A stretch of 56,536 bases of DNA. Source: JAUUSJ01 sp051880475. Its GTDB lineage: Bacteria; Bacillota; Clostridia; Lachnospirales; Lachnospiraceae. Shown piece by piece: positions 44,280 to 53,218 of the stretch (position 1 is the first letter of the stretch; each line of letters begins with the position of its first letter). The notes beneath the pieces were generated by a model, which searched no databases, was not told the DNA's origin, and saw only the letters and a list, made by a program, of their open reading frames with translations. The DNA lies in the NCBI GenBank assembly GCA_051880475.1, contig JBJEOA010000025.1, positions 1 to 56,536 on the forward strand. The letters are read 5' to 3'. A program made the translations under genes and the position numbers.

Positions 44280-46160
44280 TTAAATGCCAAGCTTTCTTCT
44301 CTTTTCTTCAATTATCTGTTCTAAACATACAGCTGACTCTGCCATATCTGTATTGCAGATAATCTGTCCACCTGTTAAATTTTTCATCTGGTTTGTCAAG
44401 ATATCAAGCACGATAGGGCTTCCTGTCACAAACGGAGCAAGACCAAGGTGGAGTGTAAATCCAAGTGCAAGTGCATATGCACTGTCAGCTAACGCCTGCT
44501 CCTCTAACCACTGTGGAGCGGATACAATAACTGGCAAATCAGGAATATCCACGCCGAGTAATGCTGCAATCTTTCCTGCTAAAATCTCAATTCTTCCGAT
44601 TGCCAAACATGGGCCAAAATTAAGTACTGGTGGAATTCCGAGGTCCTCGCATACTGCACGGAGAGAAGAAGCAGCCAGGGAAGCAGCCTTTGGTGCCATC
44701 AAACCACAGTTTTCAAGTCCTCCACATGTACATCCTGCCGACACAACAAGGATATTCTTTGCGATTAGTTCTTTTACTAATTCCACTGTATAAACATCAT
44801 GTCCACCGCCTCTTAAATTGGAACATCCAACAACAGCAGCGATACCTTTAATCTGACCACCCTTAATTAACTCAATCAATGGATTTAAGCTTCCTCCCAA
44901 GAAGTTTTCTAATGTTACCTCCGTTACACCTGTGATAGCATTTGGACATCCGTGATCTGACATTGGATTGATGCGATTTGGTTTTACCGCCAATCTTGCG
45001 ATATAAGATGCTACAGACTTTGCTACAATTGTAGCCGTAATACTCTCTTTCTTGTCATAATCAAATGAGATATACTCTGCATTTGCTTTCTTTGCGACAT
45101 CGTCAATACAAATCTGAGTGATTCCATACTTTTCACAAATCTCCTCAATACCAGGAAGAGTACAGTTAAATTCTGATAATACTAAATCGATACATCCAGT
45201 CTCTAACACTGCCTCGCTTGTATAATTATTTCCTGCATGACCACAGAAAACACCGCTTCCAGATACATTACGAACTTGAAAATCTTGACCAACGCAAGTA
45301 CATCCGACAATTTTAAATCCCTTTGCTCCCGTGTTCTTGGCAATATTTTGCACAGTATCAAGTGCCAATGTTTCTTCTAAATCCTTAAATAAGCAATGTT
45401 GATGCCCTGTAATCATAATATTAATATAATCTGGATCAATGACAGAAAGTCCAGCTTTATCAAAACTAATCTTTGATTCACCCATCATAATATCTTGTAA
45501 AAGATTTGTAAGAACAAGTCCATATGTACCTGTAGATATGCCAAGGCGCAGACATTGCATAAGCATATTTACTGGATCAGAGTTTAGGTTTGTAGATGTC
45601 TTTACTACAGCATTAAAAATCTCGTCTTTTGCTCCACCAGGCATAATTCCTATTTTTTCCCAATTATTAATGCGCATTTGATAGGAAATCTTACCTGTAA
45701 TCTCCATTTTCTCTTCGACAGGTCTTCTAAGATCCTCCAAAATCATATCTGCGATAGCTAAGGCTATCTCACATTCTGTGTTTCGGGATACTCCGAGCAA
45801 TCTAGCCACTCTGAATAATGTATCTTTTCCTCTAAAATTCTCTCCTGCCAACGCCATCTTGCGAAGCTGCTTTGCTGAATTTTCTACTACATGAATATAA
45901 CATCCCGAACCTGCTGCCACAGAACGCAAAAAGTTTCTCATAACAATAGTGTCTGCATCTGCTCCACAGACACCTCTAGGCTTTGCCGATGAAAGACGAC
46001 AAGGTCCATTCGAGCAAAGCTTACAACAAACTCCCGATAAACCGTAACCACATTTATTTTGCTGTTTCACCATTCTGTGATGAGATACTTCTTGATCTAG
46101 CTGTTCGATATAAGATTCTAATTTCTTATCTGCATCTTTACATATTTTTTCTTGATACAT
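44280..46160 (-). CDS. cooS: Anaerobic carbon monoxide dehydrogenase catalytic subunit
   Basis: 626 aa, homodimeric Ni-Fe enzyme that interconverts CO and CO2. Cysteines C37 and C45 fit the D-cluster, and C46, C49, C54 and C65 the B-cluster. C-cluster ligands are recognisable in ITGHQHC, GCTCVGQ, LSEFNC, VGCSN, SAGCTCGG and NFGPCLA. No cooC maturation ATPase or acetyl-CoA synthase genes are nearby, so it is not part of a Wood-Ljungdahl cluster here. Middle gene of the DUF4125-cooS-hydrogenase operon. Confidence 0.97.
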   Translation of the reverse strand: MYQEKICKDADKKLESYIEQLDQEVSHHRMVKQQNKCGYGLSGVCCKLCSNGPCRLSSAKPRGVCGADADTIVMRNFLRSVAAGSGCYIHVVENSAKQLRKMALAGENFRGKDTLFRVARLLGVSRNTECEIALAIADMILEDLRRPVEEKMEITGKISYQMRINNWEKIGIMPGGAKDEIFNAVVKTSTNLNSDPVNMLMQCLRLGISTGTYGLVLTNLLQDIMMGESKISFDKAGLSVIDPDYINIMITGHQHCLFKDLEETLALDTVQNIAKNTGAKGFKIVGCTCVGQDFQVRNVSGSGVFCGHAGNNYTSEAVLETGCIDLVLSEFNCTLPGIEEICEKYGITQICIDDVAKKANAEYISFDYDKKESITATIVAKSVASYIARLAVKPNRINPMSDHGCPNAITGVTEVTLENFLGGSLNPLIELIKGGQIKGIAAVVGCSNLRGGGHDVYTVELVKELIAKNILVVSAGCTCGGLENCGLMAPKAASLAASSLRAVCEDLGIPPVLNFGPCLAIGRIEILAGKIAALLGVDIPDLPVIVSAPQWLEEQALADSAYALALGFTLHLGLAPFVTGSPIVLDILTNQMKNLTGGQIICNTDMAESAVCLEQIIEEKRRKLGI

Positions 46161-46175
46161 AATATACTACCCCTC

Positions 46176-46784
46176 CTATCTTTTTAAGCTTTCCTCTGCT
46201 TCTTCTATGGTCTTAAATCCATAAGGTTTAATCATATTAGAAAGTTCTTCGATATATAAGTTTTTATCTGGAGCTTCTCCAATACACTCCAACATAGCTC
46301 GAAGTGTTCTCTCAGAATATGTCATAAGTTCACCATACTGGTAATCTTCCACAGATGCCTCTCCTGTAATTGCCGCATTTATATTATCTGTTCTTCCCCT
46401 TTTTCTCACTCTAGGATATTTTTTAGAGAATTCCTTCTCCCAGATAGTATATATTTTTAAAATCGTTTCTACCATAAGTTTCGCATAATCAGAAACAGGA
46501 AGTAAAAAATTCTTTATCTGTTCATATTCTTCTGGATATGTCTTCTCCATAATATGGGCATATTTCTCTGTCATAAGATTTCTTCCAGCTTCCTTTGCCT
46601 CTAGTAAGTCCAATAAATAGCTTACCAAAACTTCTTCATTCCAGACACTAAGCTGTGCCACCCTCATAATTGCAAAAGTCTGTCTATCATCTTGACAATC
46701 TGCTCTTCCCCCTCGATTATTTACCGTAGTAAACATTTCCCACTCTTCTTCCAAAATATGTTGGATTAATTCCTCTCTGTTCAT
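46176..46784 (-). CDS. DUF4125 family protein
   Basis: 202 aa, soluble and helical. The pattern EEEWEMFTTVNNRGGRADCQ, DDRQTFAIMRVAQLSVW and AGRNLMTEKYAHIMEKTYPE matches DUF4125, a family of unknown function in anaerobic Firmicutes. The first gene of the operon with cooS (15 bp) and the hydrogenase; a role as accessory or maturation factor for one of these metalloenzymes is inferred only from position. Confidence 0.82.
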   Translation of the reverse strand: MNREELIQHILEEEWEMFTTVNNRGGRADCQDDRQTFAIMRVAQLSVWNEEVLVSYLLDLLEAKEAGRNLMTEKYAHIMEKTYPEEYEQIKNFLLPVSDYAKLMVETILKIYTIWEKEFSKKYPRVRKRGRTDNINAAITGEASVEDYQYGELMTYSERTLRAMLECIGEAPDKNLYIEELSNMIKPYGFKTIEEAEESLKR

Positions 46785-46827
46785 AACAAAAAACTCCCTT
46801 CCCTTAACGTTTTTTCCTAATATACTA

Positions 46828-46843
46828 TCTTGATTTTATCACA
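46828..46843 (-). promoter_or_regulatory. Possible CRP/FNR-type operator upstream of the CODH operon
   Basis: Minus strand TGTGATAAAATCAAGA contains TGAT-AAA-ATCA, a partial dyad like CRP/FNR sites, 44 bp before the DUF4125 start and just upstream of a TATATT -10-like sequence. No matching regulator gene is in the window, so this is weak. Confidence 0.3.
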
Positions 46844-47068
46844 GGGTTATAAAAATCTATTAGTAAGATTCCACAGCATTAATTGCAAATATCTCGTGCT
46901 TTTTCAGCGATTTGAATAATCCTATCTAGAGTGCAAAATCCTACTCATTTGCTTTTTTTAGGTATGATATACTCTGATATATAGAAGATTGTATATTTAA
47001 AATTTCATCTTATTTTTCACGTACATATCGAAAGCGGGTTACAAATTTTAAGAAAGAAGGAGATTTTT

Positions 47069-47458
47069 ATGAGAGTTGGCATTTATAATCACCAGCATTA
47101 TCGTGGTGGATGTCCAGGCTGCTCACAGACTTACGTAAAAGGCATGATTAGCGATGCTGAAAAATGTAAAGCAGTAGTGAGAAGATTATACAAGGGACAA
47201 GAATTGGAGTTTTTAAACTATACAGATTTGGGAGACTATCCAGCTGATAATGTCAATCGTCCTGGATATAAACGATTAATAGCAGATATCGAAGCCAGAA
47301 ATTTAGACATTGTCATTACTACAAATCCAACTAAAATATCAAATAATATTAATCTTATTGTTAGTTTTTATAAAACTTGTAAAGCAAATAAAGTTACTTT
47401 TCTCACAAGCAATGAAGGAAAAGATATCGAAACATTTTTAGATATTCTAATTAAATAG
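47069..47458 (+). CDS. Resolvase-like protein lacking catalytic residues
   Basis: 129 aa. It aligns by eye with the catalytic domain of serine recombinases: VGIY at strand 1, YTDLGDYPADNVNRPGYKRL before LIADIEARNLDIVITTNPTK and the strand VTFLTSNEG. The active-site Ser of the Y-x-R-x-S motif is missing (VGIYNHQHYRGGCPGC) and the sRlsRn motif is TKISNN, losing both arginines. There is no DNA-binding C-terminus. AAGGAG 5-6 nt before the ATG suggests it is translated. Probably a co-opted or decaying domain. Confidence 0.6.
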   Translation: MRVGIYNHQHYRGGCPGCSQTYVKGMISDAEKCKAVVRRLYKGQELEFLNYTDLGDYPADNVNRPGYKRLIADIEARNLDIVITTNPTKISNNINLIVSFYKTCKANKVTFLTSNEGKDIETFLDILIK

Positions 47459-47496
47459 GGGAAATTAGAAAAAATACTGAAAAATAGAAGTAATAA

Positions 47497-47542
47497 AAAA
47501 GGATTTCTGCAAAATGTGAGAAGTAATATACAGAAATCCTTT
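47497..47542 (-). terminator. Terminator of the metK transcript and ncRNA
   Basis: Perfect 12-bp arms AAAGGATTTCTG/CAGAAATCCTTT, with TTTTTTATTAC on the minus strand. On plus it may also serve the resolvase-like gene, with a weaker tail. Confidence 0.85.
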
Positions 47543-47544
47543 AT

Positions 47545-47828
47545 AACATAAGCTTTCTGTACATCGAGAGGTGTTAGTGTGAGAAGTGTTTCCCGACATA
47601 TATGCCACTATCCAATCTCCCCACCAGAATAAATCCAGTCAAGTCCATTGAAATAGCACCATCTGAAAGCTATTGTCGGCTTTATTCAATTATATCTCGT
47701 TGGTCTACTATAATCATCCCATCAAGACAATGAATCCCTTACAACCATTTCATAATTAAAATCTCTTCGTAAATGTCCCACCTTTTTTAAACGGTAGGTG
47801 ATTAGCAGATGATTGACACATCTCAACT
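47545..47828 (-). ncRNA. Structured RNA candidate with pseudoknot, downstream of metK
   Basis: A 284-nt gene-free stretch on the minus strand between the metK stop and an intrinsic terminator. Predicted pairs: CACCT/AGGTG; AATTAT/ATAATT around TGGT/ACCA; GAATAAA/TTTATTC enclosing ATAGC/GCTAT; and CCGACA inside this domain with TGTCGG downstream, which makes a pseudoknot. It ends in TAGTG/CACTA elements. The composition is more GC-rich than nearby spacers. The raiA-motif class is my best guess, from size and style only; a long metK 3' UTR is the alternative. Confidence 0.5.
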
Positions 47829-49019
47829 CTACTTTTGAGACTTTATAATAACATCTGCAATGAGCTCTGCAACTCTTTGCTTTAAACATTCTTTCTTATC
47901 TATTCTCTCCCATGATAAATCAAGATCATCTCTTCCAAAATGTCCATAAGCAGCTACTGGACGATAAGTAGTATTTTTAAGATCTAATTCATTCAAAATT
48001 GCAGCTACAGAAAAATCAAATACATCTGACACTGCCTCTTCTAAAATCTCTGTTGGTATAACCTCTGTACCGAAAGTATTCACTCTGATTGCAACTGGAT
48101 CTGCGATACCAATTGCATACGCTACGGATACCTCACATTTTTCGCAAAGCCCCGCAGCCACAATATTTTTTGCGGCATATCGAGCCATATAAGCGGAAGA
48201 ACGGTCTACTTTAGTAGGATCCTTTCCAGAGAAAGCTCCACCGCCATGTCTTGCAATACCTCCATAGGTATCTACAATAATCTTTCTTCCAGTTACACCA
48301 GTATCTCCAAGAGGCCCACCAATAACAAAGCGTCCCGTTGGGTTAATATGAATCTTCAAATCCTTATCCATCAATTCACGTGGAATAATCTCATCTATAA
48401 CTTCCCTCTTGATATCATCTCTTAATACATCAAGACAAATATCTGCGCTATGCTGTGCAGAAATAACAATATCCGTTATCTTATCTACAGTTCCATCTGC
48501 GTTATATCTAACTGTCACCTGAGATTTTCCATCTGGATAGAGATAAGAAAGTATCTTTTCTTTTCTTACTTTTGTCAATTGTAATACAAGTTTATGTGCA
48601 AAGTCAATACTAAGCGGCATATAGCTTGCTGTCTCATTGCAGGCATATCCAAACATCATTCCCTGATCTCCTGCACCCACTGATCCATCCTCATGGCAAA
48701 CACCCATAGCTATATCAGCAGACTGCACACATACATTTGTGATAATCTCGCAAGATTTTCCATCCATTCCCTTTTCTGCGGCATCATATCCGATATCAAG
48801 CAAAACTTTTCTAGCCTCTGCCACAATATCCACCTGCGTATTAGAAGAAACTTCACCAGAAATAAAAATGACATCTTTGGAAGCCATTGTCTCTATCGCT
48901 ACATGGGAGTCTTTATCTCCCTTCAAATAGCAATCTAATAATCGATCTGAAATCTGGTCACAGACTTTATCCGGATGCCCCTCTGTAACCGACTCAGAAG
49001 TCAGAAGATAAGTGCTCAT
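47829..49019 (-). CDS. metK: S-adenosylmethionine synthetase
   Basis: 396 aa, makes SAM from ATP and methionine. GHPDKVCDQISD (15-26), the signature GAGDQGMMFGYA, and the P-loop-like GGGAFSGKDPTKVDRS are intact. It starts 14 bp after the glycyl-radical-activase gene ends, with its own GAGGTGAGG ribosome site, and has no SAM riboswitch before it. Co-transcription with a radical-SAM activase is unusual and fits local SAM demand. Confidence 0.97.
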   Translation of the reverse strand: MSTYLLTSESVTEGHPDKVCDQISDRLLDCYLKGDKDSHVAIETMASKDVIFISGEVSSNTQVDIVAEARKVLLDIGYDAAEKGMDGKSCEIITNVCVQSADIAMGVCHEDGSVGAGDQGMMFGYACNETASYMPLSIDFAHKLVLQLTKVRKEKILSYLYPDGKSQVTVRYNADGTVDKITDIVISAQHSADICLDVLRDDIKREVIDEIIPRELMDKDLKIHINPTGRFVIGGPLGDTGVTGRKIIVDTYGGIARHGGGAFSGKDPTKVDRSSAYMARYAAKNIVAAGLCEKCEVSVAYAIGIADPVAIRVNTFGTEVIPTEILEEAVSDVFDFSVAAILNELDLKNTTYRPVAAYGHFGRDDLDLSWERIDKKECLKQRVAELIADVIIKSQK

Positions 49020-49033
49020 CTGTCCTCACCTCT

Positions 49034-49984
49034 TTAACCACCAATTTTACATTGGAAGCCTTTTTCTTCTATAATAGCCTTAAGCTCTTCCATAAATTCC
49101 TCGTCTGGAGTTTTCACTCCCTGTAATTCATATTCTTGTCCCATCATTCCATACTTATTAGCCCCCAAATCATGGTATGGAAGCAAATGAATCTGCTTAA
49201 TATTATTCATATGAGTTGCAAACTCAGCGATTGCTGCAATTGTATTTTTATCCGCATTAAACCCTGGAATAATAGGAACACGGACAATCATCTCTTTGGC
49301 AATTTTTGAAATATAAATCGCATTTTCTAGTATTTTAATATTATCAACACCTGTAAACTGTTTGTGAACAGCAGGGTCGATATGTTTAATATCCATCATA
49401 ACTAAATCAAGCCATGGGATAACTTTATCTAATACCTCTCTTGAAGCTAAACCTGTTGTCTCAATTGCCGTATGCCATCCAAGAGTTTTACACGTACTTA
49501 ATAACTCTACTAAAAACTCATGCTGTACTAATGCCTCACCGCCAGATACAGTAATTCCACCGTTTGATCTGCGATAAACAACGCGGTCTTTGTATAATTC
49601 ATACATCAAATCTTCCACTGTCATCCATCTGCCAGTGAGCTCAAGAGCCTTGTGATAACAAACATCTACACATTTGCCGCAGGCGATACATTTTGAATGA
49701 TCAATTTTACCTGGAAGATTCAAATCAGATGCTCCTGTAGGACATACGGTAGTACAGTTCCCACATCCGACACAGTTTGGAGCTTTAAACATAACAACAG
49801 GAGATAGTTTTTGAGATTCAGGATTACAACACCATTTGCATCTAAGTGGACACCCATTTAAGAAAACAATGGTTCGAACACCAGGACCGTCATTAACAGA
49901 GAATCTCTGGATATTAAAAACAAGTCCCTTTATCTCCACATTCGTGGTAGGTTCAATTAGCTGTTCAGGTAGTAAATTCCACAT
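49034..49984 (-). CDS. Glycyl-radical enzyme activating enzyme (radical SAM)
   Basis: 316 aa. The radical-SAM CxxxCxxC is C45-C49-C52 (GCPLRCKWC), cleaving SAM to abstract hydrogen from the partner's Gly. A ferredoxin insert carries two more 4Fe-4S clusters (C71-C74-C77-C81 and C99-C102-C105-C109), the arrangement of glycerol/diol dehydratase and related activases rather than of PflA. It lies 153 bp downstream of its partner gene. Confidence 0.95.
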   Translation of the reverse strand: MWNLLPEQLIEPTTNVEIKGLVFNIQRFSVNDGPGVRTIVFLNGCPLRCKWCCNPESQKLSPVVMFKAPNCVGCGNCTTVCPTGASDLNLPGKIDHSKCIACGKCVDVCYHKALELTGRWMTVEDLMYELYKDRVVYRRSNGGITVSGGEALVQHEFLVELLSTCKTLGWHTAIETTGLASREVLDKVIPWLDLVMMDIKHIDPAVHKQFTGVDNIKILENAIYISKIAKEMIVRVPIIPGFNADKNTIAAIAEFATHMNNIKQIHLLPYHDLGANKYGMMGQEYELQGVKTPDEEFMEELKAIIEEKGFQCKIGG

Positions 49985-50137
49985 GTTTACCTCCTATTTA
50001 AAAACAACAGCCGAAGCCAATTGGTTCCAGCTGCCGTCTGAAATTTCTATACTTTATCGTATAAAGCACGCCCATCCGAAAGATATAACATCAGGACTTC
50101 TCTACGAATATACTTAACTCTAACACTCTATATTTTA

Positions 50138-52735
50138 TTAGAATGACTGCTCTGTACGAGCAATGATATCATCTTGAACTTCCTTAGCAAGTACTGTCCA
50201 GTGTGCGGAATAGCCAGCAACACGAACTACTAAGTCTTTATAGTTTTCTGGATGAGCCTGAGCGTCAAGTAATGTCTCTCTATCAATTACGTTGAACTGT
50301 ACATGCATACCTTTCTTATCGAAGTAGTTACGAACAACTGCTGCGAAGTTCATAAGTCCCTGATCTCCTGCTACAGCAGATGGTAAGAACTTCTGATTAT
50401 ACAATGTACCGTTAGAAATATTCAACTGGTCTAATTTTGCTACAGAGTTACCAGCAGCTGTAGGTCCCTTAACGTCATGACCTTGACGAGGGGAAACACC
50501 GTCAGCCAAAGGAGCATTAGAATAACGTCCGTCTGGAAGAGCCTGTACATCTTTACCGAACAATACGTTAGCAGATACTGGGTAGCATCCAGCCTGGAAT
50601 TGTCCACCACGTGGGTTTTTATATTTTTCTACTTCATAGGAGTAGATCTGAGTAGCTTTTCTTGCGCACATATCTGGAGCATCGTCATCATTACCGAAGC
50701 AAGGAGTTGCATCAAGAATCTGACGAATTCTGTCATACTCTGCTCTCTTGGCATCACTTAATCCACAAGCGGATTTTGTGACTTGTGTACAAGTCTCAGC
50801 GATATCGATTCCACCTTTTTCAGCTAAAACTTTTCTCACTATGGCGTTAATTAGGCTTTCCATATCATCAGCGATTGCTGCACTTTGTTCACAGCAAGGC
50901 TCAGGAGCTGCATCTCCATCGGTACTCATAACTACAAAAGGTCCATCGTAGCATCCAGCACCGAGCTCAGCACCAAAGTTATTTTCCATAGCTTCATAAA
51001 TCTGAGCCATTGTAAGGTCTTTATCTTCAAATACATGTTTCTGAATTGCGTAGATAGCATCACCTGTATCAACGTTACCAAATGCCTGTGGTCCTGTGAA
51101 GTTATAGATAGCTCCACCTTCCATAACTGTCTTACCTCTTCCGAGACAGTCATCAACAAGTGCGGACATGAATGGCAATGGTGCTCTCTCTCTATGAGCG
51201 ATATCAACGGCATTGTCTGCCTCTACTAAGTTCTTAACGAAAAACTGCATCTGTTTTTCTAAGTTTCCGTAAACATCATCCATAGACTTCCACTCTGTCA
51301 TTGGAGGAGTCACAGGTCCTAACTGCTTGCCATCACGGTTCTTTCCACCATGGATAGCGATATCAAATACTTTTGCTACATTGAAGAATGCTGCGTCATG
51401 CCATCCTTCTGTCTTATGTGGACACTGTGGCTCAACACAACCGATGATACAGTAATCACGAGCATCTGCTAATGTTAATCCTCTGCCGCAAAGAGCAGGA
51501 ATGATAGCTTCGTCATTATACATAGCAGGTACACCCATACCAAGTCTTGCTAACTCACAAGCACGAAGTAAGAATTCATCAGGTGTTCCATTATGTACAC
51601 GAATAGAGAAGGAAGGAGCTGGCAGTCTAACATGAGCTGCTGCGTCCATACACATATAGGAAATAGGGTTAGTAGCATCCATTCCGTATCTATCCTGTCC
51701 ACCAACACCAAAGTTTTGGAATACAGCGTATCCAGCAAATGCCTGGTCAGAAACGTCATCTCTAGTTTTATTTACATGATTTAACAATACGAAAATACAG
51801 TCAATTAATTCCTGAGCAAACTCTTTAGAAATTTCTTTATCTGCCTCTAAATATGGCCACATATACTGGTCAAAACGTCCTGGAGAAATGGAATGTCCAT
51901 TTGCTTCAATCTGTACTAATGCCTGTACAAACCAGAAGGACTGGCAAGCTTCATAGAAGTTTGATGCTCCATTTTCTGGAACTCTATCACAGTTCTTAGA
52001 AATCTGTAATAACTCAGCTTTTCTCACTGGATCTGAGCATGTAGCTGCCATTTCTGCTGCTTTTTTAGAATATCTCTTAGCGAAATTAATAGCTGCTGTA
52101 TAGGAAATGATAACTGCCTCATAGAAGTTTCTCTTCTGTAAGAACTCTGGATCGTTCATATCTAAACGGTTCATCTTTTCTGCTGCTTCAGCAATAATTC
52201 CCTTAAAACCAATTTTTAATACTTTACCATAGTCAACGCAAACATGACCGATACCACCAAAGTAGTAGTTACCAACTGTAAATACGCCGCCCGCCTGACA
52301 ATCTAATGATTCCTGGCTCATATAAGAGGTAGCTAACTCACTTGTTGTTTTACCTTTCCAATATTTGAATACTTCATGAAGAATTTCTGCCGTCTCTTCT
52401 GTAATTACGAATGGGTCACACATACGTGTAGCCATTGTCTTAAATTCTTTCTCCACCCAATCAAAGGAGAACTCTGGACAAAGGTTGGTGGAACGAGGTT
52501 TTACGGATAAAGCTCCTACGATTAACTCATTGTCACGAATTACAACTGGAAGATTATTAAAGATCTTCTCACAAGCCTTTGCTCTTCTCATAACAGCTGG
52601 CATACCTTCTGTTTCTTTATAAGATTCTGTAATCAACACAGCTCTATATGGTTCCACTTCAGGAACAGCATTAACTACCTCTGCCTTAAGCGCTTTAATA
52701 CGTTCACTAGGTTCTGTAAATCCTTTTGCAATCAT
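50138..52735 (-). CDS. B12-independent glycerol/1,2-diol dehydratase (glycyl radical enzyme) with internal insertion
   Basis: 865 aa against about 787 for the Clostridium butyricum glycerol dehydratase. The N-terminal 580 residues follow that enzyme closely, and the key residues keep its numbering: His164 (GIGHVCVDYG), His281-Ser282 (NGHSISP), thiyl Cys433 and Glu435 (GCVEPQ), Asp447 (GWHD). The radical Gly841 lies in RVAGYSA. About residues 588-665 are additional, Cys-rich and contain MESLINAIVRKVLAEKG (625-641), like an encapsulation peptide. Choline lyase is unlikely. No 1,3-propanediol dehydrogenase or reactivase is nearby; the product aldehyde's fate is unclear. Confidence 0.88.
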   Translation of the reverse strand: MIAKGFTEPSERIKALKAEVVNAVPEVEPYRAVLITESYKETEGMPAVMRRAKACEKIFNNLPVVIRDNELIVGALSVKPRSTNLCPEFSFDWVEKEFKTMATRMCDPFVITEETAEILHEVFKYWKGKTTSELATSYMSQESLDCQAGGVFTVGNYYFGGIGHVCVDYGKVLKIGFKGIIAEAAEKMNRLDMNDPEFLQKRNFYEAVIISYTAAINFAKRYSKKAAEMAATCSDPVRKAELLQISKNCDRVPENGASNFYEACQSFWFVQALVQIEANGHSISPGRFDQYMWPYLEADKEISKEFAQELIDCIFVLLNHVNKTRDDVSDQAFAGYAVFQNFGVGGQDRYGMDATNPISYMCMDAAAHVRLPAPSFSIRVHNGTPDEFLLRACELARLGMGVPAMYNDEAIIPALCGRGLTLADARDYCIIGCVEPQCPHKTEGWHDAAFFNVAKVFDIAIHGGKNRDGKQLGPVTPPMTEWKSMDDVYGNLEKQMQFFVKNLVEADNAVDIAHRERAPLPFMSALVDDCLGRGKTVMEGGAIYNFTGPQAFGNVDTGDAIYAIQKHVFEDKDLTMAQIYEAMENNFGAELGAGCYDGPFVVMSTDGDAAPEPCCEQSAAIADDMESLINAIVRKVLAEKGGIDIAETCTQVTKSACGLSDAKRAEYDRIRQILDATPCFGNDDDAPDMCARKATQIYSYEVEKYKNPRGGQFQAGCYPVSANVLFGKDVQALPDGRYSNAPLADGVSPRQGHDVKGPTAAGNSVAKLDQLNISNGTLYNQKFLPSAVAGDQGLMNFAAVVRNYFDKKGMHVQFNVIDRETLLDAQAHPENYKDLVVRVAGYSAHWTVLAKEVQDDIIARTEQSF

Positions 52736-52755
52736 TCTATTATCCTCCTTAATAC

Positions 52756-52839
52756 ATTATAGAATTTGAGCCAAAATAAATTGACCTGCGTTAATAATCC
52801 CCAATATGATTAAAATCATCATACTCATAAAATTATGAG
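52756..52839 (-). promoter_or_regulatory. Promoter and palindrome upstream of the dehydratase gene
   Basis: Minus strand TATAAT (52761-52756) just before AAGGAGG and the ATG, with only TCAATT at the -35 position, which suggests activator dependence. A perfect 16-bp palindrome CTCATAA-AA-TTATGAG (52824-52839) lies about 65 bp upstream. A second inverted repeat GATGGAA...TTCCATC is at 52982-53011. The remaining sequence to 53218 holds no gene. Confidence 0.45.
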
Positions 52840-53218
52840 CTTTTCTCACTTCCAAAAGTTTCCACTCTCTATGCTTTTAGAGCGTCACTTTTAAAAGTTT
52901 TTGCAATCCATTTCTAAAAACTCAATTTTTATGGATTTAAATAATACTAAGAATACACTAAGAAATAATACGACTATGCTTGATGGAACTCATTTTGCCC
53001 TTAATTCCATCGTCATTTAATCATATTTTACCAATCTACTTAGAAATCCGTTAGAAAAAAACGAACCATTGATTAGCACGATTCCCACCTGTGAATCAAT
53101 TTGTTTTTGGTTATATTTTATATATAATAATCATCATAAAGCAAAAAAATAGCTATATTTCACATGAAAATCCTATGTCATTTTCGACATCCTGTACTTT
53201 TTTTGTAAAAAAAACAAA

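Noticed and set aside
49020..50137. SAM riboswitch in front of metK
   Set aside because: Only 14 bp separate metK from the activase gene, and the 153-bp gap before the activase shows only a short CTTTAT-CGT-ATAAAG hairpin.
50138..52735. Choline trimethylamine-lyase (CutC), hydroxyproline dehydratase or pyruvate formate-lyase
   Set aside because: The residues around the active-site Cys (GCVEPQ...KTEGWHD) and His164, His281 and Ser282 match glycerol/diol dehydratase; no choline or proline genes are near.
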